Below, one piece after another: positions 26,669-34,156 of a DNA stretch of 64,000 bases. How positions within the stretch are numbered: the stretch's first letter is position 1; each line of letters begins with the position of its first letter. The position numbers and the translations under genes are program-made. The notes under the pieces are model-generated. The model did no database searches. It was not told where the DNA came from and saw only the letters and a list, made by a program, of their open reading frames with translations. This DNA is from Blastococcus sp. HT6-30 (GTDB lineage Bacteria; Actinomycetota; Actinomycetes; Mycobacteriales; Geodermatophilaceae): assembly GCF_039729015.1 (NCBI RefSeq), contig NZ_CP155792.1:206001-270000 (forward strand). The letters are read 5' to 3'.

Positions 26669-27145
26669 GTGCTCGCCTCGACCGACGGCTGGACCGCCTG
26701 CAGCCAGGGGCACCGCCACTGGGGGCGGGCGGGCGCCGCCGGCCTGCTCATCCACCGCGGCGGCCCCGACGGCGTCGAGGTGCTGCTGCAGCACCGGGCC
26801 TGGTGGTCCCACCACGGCGGTACCTGGGGGACGCCGGGTGGCGCGCTGCACACCGGCGAGTCGCCGGCCGCCGGTGCGCTGCGCGAGGTGGGGGAGGAGC
26901 TCGGCCTCGCCCCCGGCGACGTCGTCCTGGGCGCGCAGTCGGTCGACGACCACGGCGGCTGGGCGTACACGACGGTGCTGGCCCGTCCGGCGCGGCCGTT
27001 CGAGGCGTCGGACCTCCGGCTGGACGGCGAGAGCGACGGCGTGGCCTGGGTCCCCCTCGCCGGGCTCGTCGCCGTGCAGCTGCACCCGGGCCTGGCCGCC
27101 TCCCTCGACCGGCTCCGCCCACTTCTCGCGGGCGACGACGCGTAG
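26669..27145 (+). CDS. NUDIX hydrolase
   Basis: A 158-residue protein. The NUDIX box is complete: GGALHTGESPAAGALREVGEELGL (G-x5-E-x7-RE-x2-EE-x-G), near residues 61-84. Members split nucleoside diphosphates linked to another group. The N-terminus has CSQGHRHWG, as in several actinobacterial MutT-like proteins. GTG at 26669 is the start giving the normal length; no strong ribosome site is visible. Ends in TAG. Confidence 0.88.
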   Translation: MLASTDGWTACSQGHRHWGRAGAAGLLIHRGGPDGVEVLLQHRAWWSHHGGTWGTPGGALHTGESPAAGALREVGEELGLAPGDVVLGAQSVDDHGGWAYTTVLARPARPFEASDLRLDGESDGVAWVPLAGLVAVQLHPGLAASLDRLRPLLAGDDA

Positions 27146-27335
27146 ACCCGGGTGGCGCGGGGCACAGGCGGTGCCGATGCCCCGCCCCGGCGGAGCTGCG
27201 TCCCCGCACGACGAAGGAGCCGGCCCTGTTCCGCCACCGCGCATCCCGGACCGCACACCGCGGGACCGCGTCCGCCCTGGCGGCCGGTGACCCGGCGGCC
27301 GCGAGGGCCCCCGGCGAGGGCGTTAGGTTCGGCGC

Positions 27336-28223
27336 ATGAGCGCGCGCGACGACGTCTCCGAGATCTTCGACAGCTCCGCGTGGCGGCCGGTCGAGGGCTT
27401 CGACTTCGCCGACATCACCTACCACCGGGCCGTCGACGCCGGCGTCGTCCGCATCGCCTTCGACCGGCCCGAGGTGCGCAACGCCTTCCGGCCGCAGAGC
27501 GTCGACGAGCTGATCACCGCCCTGGAGCACGCCCGGCTGTCCACCGACGTCGGCTGCGTGATCCTCACCGGGAACGGGCCCAGCCCGAAGGACGGCGGCT
27601 GGGCGTTCTGCTCCGGTGGCGACCAGCGGGTGCGCGGGAAGTACGGCTACGAGCACGCGCAGGGCTCGAGCGGCCGGCTGCACATCCTGGAGGCCCAGCG
27701 GCTGATCCGCTTCATGCCCAAGGTGGTCATCTGCGTCGTGCCCGGGTGGGCGGCCGGTGGCGGGCACAGCCTGCACGTCGTCTCCGACCTCACGCTCGCC
27801 AGCGCCGAGCACGCCCGCTTCAAGCAGACCGACGCCGACGTCGGCAGCTTCGACGGCGGCTTCGGGTCGGCGTACCTGGCGCGGCAGGTCGGGCAGAAGT
27901 TCGCCCGGGAGATCTTCTTCCTCGGCGAGGAGTACACCGCCGCGGACGCCCACGCCATGGGCATGGTCAACCGCGTCGTTCCGCACGCGGAGCTCGAGGC
28001 CACCGCCCTGGAGTGGGGGAAGAAGGTCGTGGCGAAGTCGCCGACCGCGCAGCGGATGCTCAAGTACTCCTTCAACCTGATCGACGACGGCCTGGTCGGC
28101 CAGCAGCTGTTCGCCGGTGAGACCACGCGGCTGGCCTACATGGCCGAGGAGGCCGTCGAGGGCCGGGACGCCTTCCTCGAGAAGCGTGACCCCGACTTCA
28201 CCCGTTTCCCCTGGCACGTCTGA
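27336..28223 (+). CDS. menB: 1,4-dihydroxy-2-naphthoyl-CoA synthase
   Basis: A 295-residue crotonase-fold enzyme closing the naphthoquinone ring in menaquinone synthesis. Diagnostic segments: AFCSGGDQRVRG, PGWAAGGGHSLHVVSDL (oxyanion loop), and DADVGSFDGGFGSAYLARQ followed by GQKFAREIFFLG, which distinguish MenB from other crotonases. The C-terminus FTRFPWHV is typical. ATG at 27336. No other men gene is in the window; a small co-transcribed ORF follows by 14 bases. Confidence 0.95.
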   Translation: MSARDDVSEIFDSSAWRPVEGFDFADITYHRAVDAGVVRIAFDRPEVRNAFRPQSVDELITALEHARLSTDVGCVILTGNGPSPKDGGWAFCSGGDQRVRGKYGYEHAQGSSGRLHILEAQRLIRFMPKVVICVVPGWAAGGGHSLHVVSDLTLASAEHARFKQTDADVGSFDGGFGSAYLARQVGQKFAREIFFLGEEYTAADAHAMGMVNRVVPHAELEATALEWGKKVVAKSPTAQRMLKYSFNLIDDGLVGQQLFAGETTRLAYMAEEAVEGRDAFLEKRDPDFTRFPWHV

Positions 28224-28237
28224 ACGAGGAGGACCGC

Positions 28238-28570
28238 ATGATCGTCGAGGTGGTGACGGGCGCCGACGAGCGTCCGGAGGCGCGGGTGGTCGACGTCGAC
28301 GACCTCGGTCGGCTGCACCTGGCACTGGGCGCCGTGACCGACGAGGAGGCCGCCGAGGCCCTGGAGCGTTCCGGACTGGGCCGGCTGCGGGACGCGGACA
28401 CCGCGGTCCTGGACGTGGCCGCGCTGCGGGCGGCCGCGGAGCCGCGGGCGAGCGCGGAGAACTGGTCGACCCGGTGGGACGCGATGATCGGCGGCGCCCG
28501 CGGCAAGGGCTGGCTGTCCGCGGACGGGGCCACCCTCCAGGTGCACGTGGAGAGCGCCGCAGGCGCCTGA
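28238..28570 (+). CDS. Small protein of unknown function downstream of menB
   Basis: 110 residues, acidic and soluble, without a motif I recognise. It has two parts: a strand-rich start (MIVEVVTGADERPEARVVDVDDLGRLHL) and a helix plus an RWDAMIGGARGKGWLS segment. ATG at 28238 has GAGGAGGACC upstream and the gene is 14 bases after menB, so it is expressed with it. Position is the only clue to its job. Confidence 0.75.
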   Translation: MIVEVVTGADERPEARVVDVDDLGRLHLALGAVTDEEAAEALERSGLGRLRDADTAVLDVAALRAAAEPRASAENWSTRWDAMIGGARGKGWLSADGATLQVHVESAAGA

Positions 28571-28664
28571 GCAGGGCAGCCGCCACCGGGCCACCCGGTC
28601 CGCCCGGAGAAGTAGCTGTGACCCGAAGGCATCAGATCATTGTGGTCGCACCGCTGAGCAGCAA

Positions 28665-28682
28665 GTATGTGCGGGTGCATAC
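28665..28682. promoter_or_regulatory. Candidate TetR operator
   Basis: An 18-base element with GTATG at the left and CATAC at the right end, 25 bases upstream of the TetR gene at 28707. The spacing and position fit autoregulation. Single occurrence; inference only. Confidence 0.3.
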
Positions 28683-28706
28683 GACGAGCCGGGATGGAAC
28701 GACGTC

Positions 28707-29300
28707 ATGAGCGGCACCCCGGGGCGGCCGCTCAGTGCGGAGCTGTCCGAGCAGCTGCTCGCCGTGGCCGTCGACATCCTGGCCGAGGAGGGGTGGGGGC
28801 GGCTCAACAGCGACCGCGTCGCCGCCCGCGCCCGCGCGGGCAAGGCGGGCATCTACCGCCGGTGGCCCACGATGGCGGCGCTCGCCCGCGCGGCGGTGAG
28901 CCGGTCCGAGCTGGTGGTGCTCCCCGAGGACGGCGGCTCGATGCGCGCCGATCTGCTGGGGCTGCTCACCGAACGCTGGTCGCAGCCGCTGAACCGCGAG
29001 GAACGGGCGGTGGCGAGCCTGCTCGGCGCGGCCCGGCACGACGAGGAGCTGCGCGCGGGCCTGGACGAGGCGCTCGTCCGGCCGCTGGAGGCGGCCGTGC
29101 AGGAGATCGGCGCGCGCGCCCAGCGACGGGGCGAGGGCGTCCGGCTCGAGCGCCTTCGGCTGCTGAGTTCGGTGCTCGAGGCGTTCTGGTGGCAGCGCTA
29201 CCGGATGCCCGAGCCGTTCACCGCCGAGCAGATCGGATGCGTCGTCGACGAGGTGCTGGTGCCGCTGCTGCGGCCGGCCGGGGAGACCGTCGCCGCCTGA
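28707..29300 (+). CDS. TetR-family regulator
   Basis: A 197-residue regulator. Helix-turn-helix at about residues 15-60 (AVDILAEEGWGRLNSDRVA, then ARARAGKAGIYRRWPTM), the YRRWP form seen in the AcrR-like group with a TetR_C_16-like helical domain. The ligand is unknown. It reads towards the alcohol dehydrogenase gene 90 bases downstream, which may be its target. Confidence 0.88.
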   Translation: MSGTPGRPLSAELSEQLLAVAVDILAEEGWGRLNSDRVAARARAGKAGIYRRWPTMAALARAAVSRSELVVLPEDGGSMRADLLGLLTERWSQPLNREERAVASLLGAARHDEELRAGLDEALVRPLEAAVQEIGARAQRRGEGVRLERLRLLSSVLEAFWWQRYRMPEPFTAEQIGCVVDEVLVPLLRPAGETVAA

Positions 29301-29389
29301 GCGCCCGGAGCCGCCAGGCACGATGACCGGTGGTCAGCCCGGCGCCGATGCCGACGGCGCCCGACCACGACCCGAGGAGGAGCCGCACC

Positions 29390-30505
29390 GTGCGGACGAG
29401 AGCTGCGGTACTGCGCGAGCCGGAGACCGAGTACGAGATCGTCGAGTTGGAGGTCCTCGACCCCGGCCCGGGCGAGGTGCTGGTCGAGATGGCCTACGCC
29501 GGGCTCTGCCACTCCGACGAGCACCTGCGGCACGCCAACCCCGGCGGGCGGTACCCCATCGTCGGCGGGCACGAGGGCTCCGGCGTCGTCCAGGCCGTCG
29601 GGGCCGGCGTGACCGGGGTGGCCCCCGGCGACCACGTCGTCACCAGCTTCCTGCCCGCCTGCGGGCACTGCCGGTACTGCGCCTCCGGCCGGTCGAACCT
29701 CTGCGACAAGGGCGCGACCATCGCCACCGGGCAGCTGCCCACCGGCACCTTCCCGTACCGGCTCGACGGGGAGCCGCTGGGCGGGTTCTGCATGATCGGC
29801 GCCTTCGCGCGGCACACGCTGCTCAGCGAGTTCTCCTGCGTCAGGATCGACCCCTGGCTGCCGCTGGACACCGCCGCCCTGGTCGCGTGCAGCGTGCCCA
29901 CCGGCTGGGGGTCGGCGGTCTACTCCGGTGGCGTCCGGCCCGGGGACACCGTGGTCGTCATCGGCCTCGGCGGGGTGGGGGTCAACGCCGTGCAGGGCGC
30001 GGTGCACGCCGGCGCGATGCACGTGATCGGCGTCGACCCGGTGGCCATGAAGCGCGAGTTCGCCGAGTCGCTCGGCGCCACCCGCACGGTCGCCGACGCC
30101 GGCGAGGCGGCGGCCCTCGCGCGGGAGCTGTCCCGCGGCACCGGCGCCGACGTCGTCGTCGTGACGGTGGGGAAGATGTCCGGGGACGTCTACAAGGCGG
30201 CGTCGGGCTGCGTGGGCAAGGGCGGCACCCTGGTGCTGACCGCGCTCGCCGACCGCCCCGAGGAGGGCCGGGCGACGCTCAACGGCCAGCTGACCACGGT
30301 GTTCGAGAACCGGGTGCAGGGCTCGATGTTCGGCTCCTGCAACCCGTTCACCGACATCCCGCGCCTGCTCCGGATGCACGAGGAGGGCCGGCTGGAGCTC
30401 GACCGGCTGATCACCCGCCGGTACTCCCTCGACGAGGTCGACCAGGGCTACCGCGACCAGGCGGCCGGCGAGACGGTCCGGGGCCTCCTCGTCCACTCCG
30501 GCTGA
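29390..30505 (+). CDS. Zinc-dependent alcohol dehydrogenase, NDMA-dependent type
   Basis: A 371-residue medium-chain dehydrogenase. Catalytic zinc ligands are Cys in AGLCHSDEH and His in GGHEGSG; the structural zinc has four Cys in CGHCRYCASGRSNLC. The cofactor motif is GLGGVGVNAVQGA near residue 190. The overall pattern (including the FARHTLLSEFSCVRID segment) fits actinobacterial NDMA-dependent enzymes with tightly bound NAD and an unusual electron acceptor. GTG at 29390 follows GAGGAGG. An upstream ATG (29330) is less likely. Confidence 0.87.
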   Translation: MRTRAAVLREPETEYEIVELEVLDPGPGEVLVEMAYAGLCHSDEHLRHANPGGRYPIVGGHEGSGVVQAVGAGVTGVAPGDHVVTSFLPACGHCRYCASGRSNLCDKGATIATGQLPTGTFPYRLDGEPLGGFCMIGAFARHTLLSEFSCVRIDPWLPLDTAALVACSVPTGWGSAVYSGGVRPGDTVVVIGLGGVGVNAVQGAVHAGAMHVIGVDPVAMKREFAESLGATRTVADAGEAAALARELSRGTGADVVVVTVGKMSGDVYKAASGCVGKGGTLVLTALADRPEEGRATLNGQLTTVFENRVQGSMFGSCNPFTDIPRLLRMHEEGRLELDRLITRRYSLDEVDQGYRDQAAGETVRGLLVHSG

Positions 30506-30547
30506 CCCCAGGGTTCAGGCGCGGCGGCGGTGGGCAGCCCGTGGCGC

Positions 30548-31219
30548 ATGAGCTCCCCGCGCATCGCCGTCCTCGACGTCGACGGCACCCTCGTCGACAC
30601 CAACTACCAGCACGCCCTGGCCTGGTACCGGGCCCTGCGGTCCCTGGGGGAGACGTTCCCGGTCTGGCGGATCCACCGGCTGATCGGCATGGGCGGCGAC
30701 CGGCTGCCGGCCGCGCTCGGGGGCGACGACGTCGAGGAGCGCATCGGCGACCAGGCCCGCGAGCGGTGGACCGAGGAGTTCGACCGGCTGATCGACGAGG
30801 TGGCGCCGCTGCCCGGTGCCCGTGAGCTGGTCCAGGCGTTGCGCGAGCGCGGTCACCGCGTGGTGCTGGCCAGCTCGGGCAAGGCCAAGCACGTCGACCA
30901 CTCGCTGGACCTGCTCGGCCTGCGGGACCTGGCCGAGGCCTGGACCACCAGCGACGACGTCGAGTCGAGCAAACCCGCGCCCGACCTGCTCGAGGTGGCG
31001 CTGGAGAAGCTGGGCGAGCCCGCGGACGCGCCGAGCGTGATGATCGGCGACTCCGTCTTCGACGTGGAGGCGGCGAGGAAGGCCGGGATGCCGGCGCTGG
31101 TCGTGCGGTCCGGGGGGTTCGGCGACGAGGAACTGCGCGACGCCGGTGCGCTCGACGTCTTCGACACCCCTGGTGACCTCGCGGCGGCGCTGGACCGGCT
31201 GGACCTCTCCGCCGGCTGA
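30548..31219 (+). CDS. HAD-family phosphatase
   Basis: A 223-residue haloacid-dehalogenase-fold hydrolase. Motif I is LDVDGTLVDTNY with the nucleophile Asp, motif II VVLASSGK, motif III Lys in SSKPAPD, and motif IV MIGDSVFDVEAA. The cap inserted after motif I is of the C1 type, as in phosphoglycolate phosphatase and beta-phosphoglucomutase. Substrate unknown. ATG at 30548 gives the normal start; the longer frame adds only six residues. Confidence 0.9.
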   Translation: MSSPRIAVLDVDGTLVDTNYQHALAWYRALRSLGETFPVWRIHRLIGMGGDRLPAALGGDDVEERIGDQARERWTEEFDRLIDEVAPLPGARELVQALRERGHRVVLASSGKAKHVDHSLDLLGLRDLAEAWTTSDDVESSKPAPDLLEVALEKLGEPADAPSVMIGDSVFDVEAARKAGMPALVVRSGGFGDEELRDAGALDVFDTPGDLAAALDRLDLSAG

Positions 31220-31256
31220 CCGGATCCCGCGCCGGGGTCCGGTGGTCTGCCCCACG

Positions 31257-31300
31257 GACAGTCGGTCTCTGCTTACCACGGTAAGCAGAGACCGACTGTC
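31257..31300. repeat. Palindromic intergenic repeat, copy 3 of 3
   Basis: A 44-base palindrome: 21-base arms beginning GACAGTCGGTCTCTGCTTAC and their exact complement, with AC at the centre. It lies between the convergent HAD and GDPD genes. Loop-proximal bases differ from the other copies but remain paired (ACC/GGT here, CGC/GCG and CC/GG in the others). Confidence 0.9.
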
Positions 31301-31377
31301 TCCGGATGCACCGCCCGGCCCGCAGGCCTCACGCTGCGTGGTGGCTCCGCAGGTCGCTGCCCGCTCTCGGCCGGCCG

Positions 31378-32262
31378 TCAGGCCGCGGGGGTCGTTCCGC
31401 GGCCCAGCCGGCGGAGCGCCTCCTCCGGCCGGTCGGTGATGACCGCGTCCACGCCGAGGCCGACCAGGAAGTCGATGTCGGCGGCCGTGTTCGCCGTCCA
31501 CACGACGACCTCCTTGCCGGCGGCCTGCGCCGCCGCCACGTACCCCGGATCGGCGCGCAGCAGCGCCAGCCCCGGGCCGACGGCGCTCATCGAGCCCGCC
31601 AGCAGCTCGGTTCGCACCGGGCGCAGCCGCTTCCCGATGAGCTGCACGGTGGGCACGCCGGGGGCGAGCGCGTGGACGCGGCGCACCGCGCGCTGGGAGA
31701 AGCTCATCACCCGGAACGCCGGCTTCCCGCTCCACTCCGCCGGACGGTCGCCCTGCAGGAGGCCGTAGCGGCGCAGGGACCGCACCAGCTCCTGCTCCAC
31801 GCGGTTGGTGTGCCGGGTCGGGTGCTTGGTCTCGATGGCGAGCCGGACGGGCTCGGGCGTCGCGGTGACGTACTCGAGCAACCGGTCCAGGGTGAGCACC
31901 AGACCGTTCTCGACGTCGGGCTCGTCGGTGACCGCGGTGATCGTGTCGTCCTTCCACCGGTCCAGCCGGCCGCGCCGGGCGCCGAAGCGGAACTGCTCCA
32001 GCTCGGCGAGGTGCAGGGCGGAGACGACGCCGCGGCCGTTCGAGGTGTGCCGGACCCGCCGGTCGTGGACGCAGACGAGCATGCCGTCGCGGGTCATCCG
32101 GACGTCGCACTCCACCGCGTCGGCGCCGATGACGGCGGCGTTCCGGTACGCGGCCAGCGTGTGCTCGGGCGCCTCCGCGGTGGCTCCGCGGTGGGCGACG
32201 ACCTCGGGTCCGCTCACCGGTGCGGACGGGGGGGGACGACGGGCGGGACGGTCGAGCGGCAC
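31378..32262 (-). CDS. Glycerophosphodiester phosphodiesterase
   Basis: A 294-residue GDPD barrel enzyme that hydrolyses deacylated phospholipid head-group diesters to glycerol phosphate and alcohol. Motifs: VAHRGATAEAPEHTLAAYRNA (catalytic His, Arg, Glu), ECDVRMTRDGMLVCVHDRRV (metal Glu/Asp and second His) and the later IETKHP. No signal peptide, so cytoplasmic. GTG start at 32262. Convergent with the HAD gene. Confidence 0.92.
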   Translation of the reverse strand: MPLDRPARRPPPSAPVSGPEVVAHRGATAEAPEHTLAAYRNAAVIGADAVECDVRMTRDGMLVCVHDRRVRHTSNGRGVVSALHLAELEQFRFGARRGRLDRWKDDTITAVTDEPDVENGLVLTLDRLLEYVTATPEPVRLAIETKHPTRHTNRVEQELVRSLRRYGLLQGDRPAEWSGKPAFRVMSFSQRAVRRVHALAPGVPTVQLIGKRLRPVRTELLAGSMSAVGPGLALLRADPGYVAAAQAAGKEVVVWTANTAADIDFLVGLGVDAVITDRPEEALRRLGRGTTPAA

Positions 32263-32313
32263 GCGGGGATCCTCCCCGCCCGCGGCGGGCTCCGCGACCG
32301 AGGGCGCGAGCGG

Positions 32314-33312
32314 TCAGCCGACGAGGCGGGCGCGGTACTCCGGCACGGTGGCCATCGGCGGGCGCTCGTCGACGGCGACGGCGCTGGTACGGGGCACGAA
32401 ACCCGCGCCGTCGTGCCGGAACTGGGTGAGCAGCCCGCTCGGCTCGCGCTCGGCAGCGGCGCGGGCGAGCACGGCCGCGACGACCTGCCCGGCCATCTCG
32501 CCGAGCGCCTCGACGCTCTGCGATGTGTGCCGGCGCTCGCCGAGGTCCACCTGGGCGAGCGAGGAGAGCCCGCCCCGCCGCAGCAGGTCGACGAGCAGGC
32601 CGACCTCCACCCCGTAGGCGGAGACGAACGGCACCTGCTCGAGGGCGGAGCGCCGGCCGGCGTACTCCCCGCCCAGGGGCTGGACGAAGCCGGCGAGCTC
32701 GGGCCACAGCGCGTTGAGCAGCGGGCGGGCGGTCAGCTCGGTCACCCGGCCCCCGCCGGCCGGCTGCTCCACGCCGCCGACCTGGAGGGGGCGGGTGTAG
32801 CAGCCTTTGACGTAGTCGACCTGCGGGTCGGTGAGCAGCGGGCCGAGCAGGCCGGGCACGTAGTGGGCGACGTCGCCGAGCAGGTCGGCGTCGAGGAAGA
32901 CGACGAGGTCGCCGGTGGTGGCGGCCAGCGACTTCCAGAGCGCCTCGCCCTTGCCACGGCGGGTGCCGTGGCCGGGGAGCACGTCGGTGGTGGCGACGAC
33001 GTCGGCGCCGGCGGCCCGGGCGACGGCGGCGGTGGCATCGGTGCTGTCGGAGTCCACGACGACGAGCTCGTCGACCAGGGGAACCTCGCGCACCCAGCGG
33101 GCGTGCAGGTCGGCGACGAGCCGGCCGACCGTCGCCTCCTCGTTGCGGGCGGGCAGGACGACGCTGACCCGGTGGCCCCCGCGGCGCTTGGCCTGCAGCA
33201 GGGCGACCGGATCGAGCTGCGCGAGGGAGCGCGCGGCGGTGGTGCGGTCGGCGAACCAGGCGCGGGCGTCAGGTCTCACGCCGACACTGTCGACCAGCCG
33301 TGACGCCCGCAC
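32314..33312 (-). CDS. gpgS: Glucosyl-3-phosphoglycerate synthase
   Basis: A 332-residue GT81 enzyme making glucosyl-3-phosphoglycerate, the first step to methylglucose lipopolysaccharides or glucosylglycerate. The fold signature VVLPARNEEATVGRLV, the nucleotide loop VVDSDSTDAT, GKGEALWKS, the metal motif LDADL and the acceptor-side PLGGEYAGRR all match GpgS of mycobacteria. GTG at 33312 is the longest start; GTG at 33279 is an alternative. No phosphatase gpgP is adjacent. Confidence 0.9.
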   Translation of the reverse strand: MRASRLVDSVGVRPDARAWFADRTTAARSLAQLDPVALLQAKRRGGHRVSVVLPARNEEATVGRLVADLHARWVREVPLVDELVVVDSDSTDATAAVARAAGADVVATTDVLPGHGTRRGKGEALWKSLAATTGDLVVFLDADLLGDVAHYVPGLLGPLLTDPQVDYVKGCYTRPLQVGGVEQPAGGGRVTELTARPLLNALWPELAGFVQPLGGEYAGRRSALEQVPFVSAYGVEVGLLVDLLRRGGLSSLAQVDLGERRHTSQSVEALGEMAGQVVAAVLARAAAEREPSGLLTQFRHDGAGFVPRTSAVAVDERPPMATVPEYRARLVG

Positions 33313-33465
33313 CAGCGGGCCACCCTGCTGTTCACCAGGCCGTCACAGGAGCTTTCCCGGCCGCAGCGCGACGACCATGCCGCGAGCGGGCCCGGCGCCG
33401 ACGCCGAGCGGGGTCGGCGACCGGGTCGACTCGCGGCGCCGCCGGGCAGCCCCCACGATGCGGGC

Positions 33466-33702
33466 ATGACCTCAGGGCAGCTGCCCGACCAGGTGCCCCT
33501 CCCGCACGTCAGGGGCGAGCAGCGACGGCGGGTGGCGCTGCTGCTCGAGACCGCCGACGTCCTGGCGGAGCGCGCCCGGCGCACCGACGACCTCGTCCAG
33601 GCGCAGGTGCTGCTGCGCCGGTCGGCGCAGCGCCGCGCGCAGGCGGCCCGCCTCGCGGCCGGCGAGGGGCGCCCGGCGGGGCGTGGCACCGACCGCGCCT
33701 GA
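33466..33702 (+). CDS. Small Arg-rich protein of unknown function
   Basis: 78 residues, almost entirely helical and rich in Arg, Ala and Gln (GEQRRRVALLLETADVLAERA). No domain recognised. There is no strong ribosome site, but the codon bias looks coding and it sits between oppositely oriented genes. It could be a small coiled-coil protein. Confidence 0.5.
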   Translation: MTSGQLPDQVPLPHVRGEQRRRVALLLETADVLAERARRTDDLVQAQVLLRRSAQRRAQAARLAAGEGRPAGRGTDRA

Positions 33703-33734
33703 ACGCCGCGATCCCTTGCCGCTATGTTTGGTCG

Positions 33735-33974
33735 ATGCTCCGCCGGCTGTGCGCCCTCGTCGCGGGGGCGGTGGTGTCCGGCTTCGCCTTCCTGCTGGTC
33801 ACCGGTCAGTACAGCAACGACGGGCCGGTGCTCCTGAGGCTGAGCGGCGACCACGGGCTGCACGCCGGTGACCTGTTCGTCCTGGCGGGGTGGGCGGTCG
33901 CCGTCCTCGCGCTGCTCGCGCTCGTCGCGATGCCGGCCCGGCGCCCCGGCAGCGAGCTCCCGCCCCGCGGCTGA
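33735..33974 (+). CDS. Small membrane protein of unknown function
   Basis: 79 residues with two hydrophobic helices (CALVAGAVVSGFAFLLVTG and FVLAGWAVAVLALLALVAM) around a loop with QYSNDGPVLLRLS, ending in a Pro/Arg tail. ATG at 33735 leaves no room for a good ribosome site. It is 180 bases before the formate dehydrogenase operon; that gap shows nothing recognisable. Confidence 0.6.
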   Translation: MLRRLCALVAGAVVSGFAFLLVTGQYSNDGPVLLRLSGDHGLHAGDLFVLAGWAVAVLALLALVAMPARRPGSELPPRG

Positions 33975-34156
33975 CGCCCCGTTCTCGACCACCTGCTGAC
34001 CACCATCTCCTTCCCCTCGGGCGCGGGTGACGGGCTGCGCCGGCAGTCCAGCGCCCTGGCGTTCACGTTCACCGAGGCCCAGCGCGACTCGTCCGGGGGA
34101 GTCGCGGAGCAGGCGCCGGGCCCGTCAGCGCGCCGCGCCGCGGATCGGGTGGCAGA

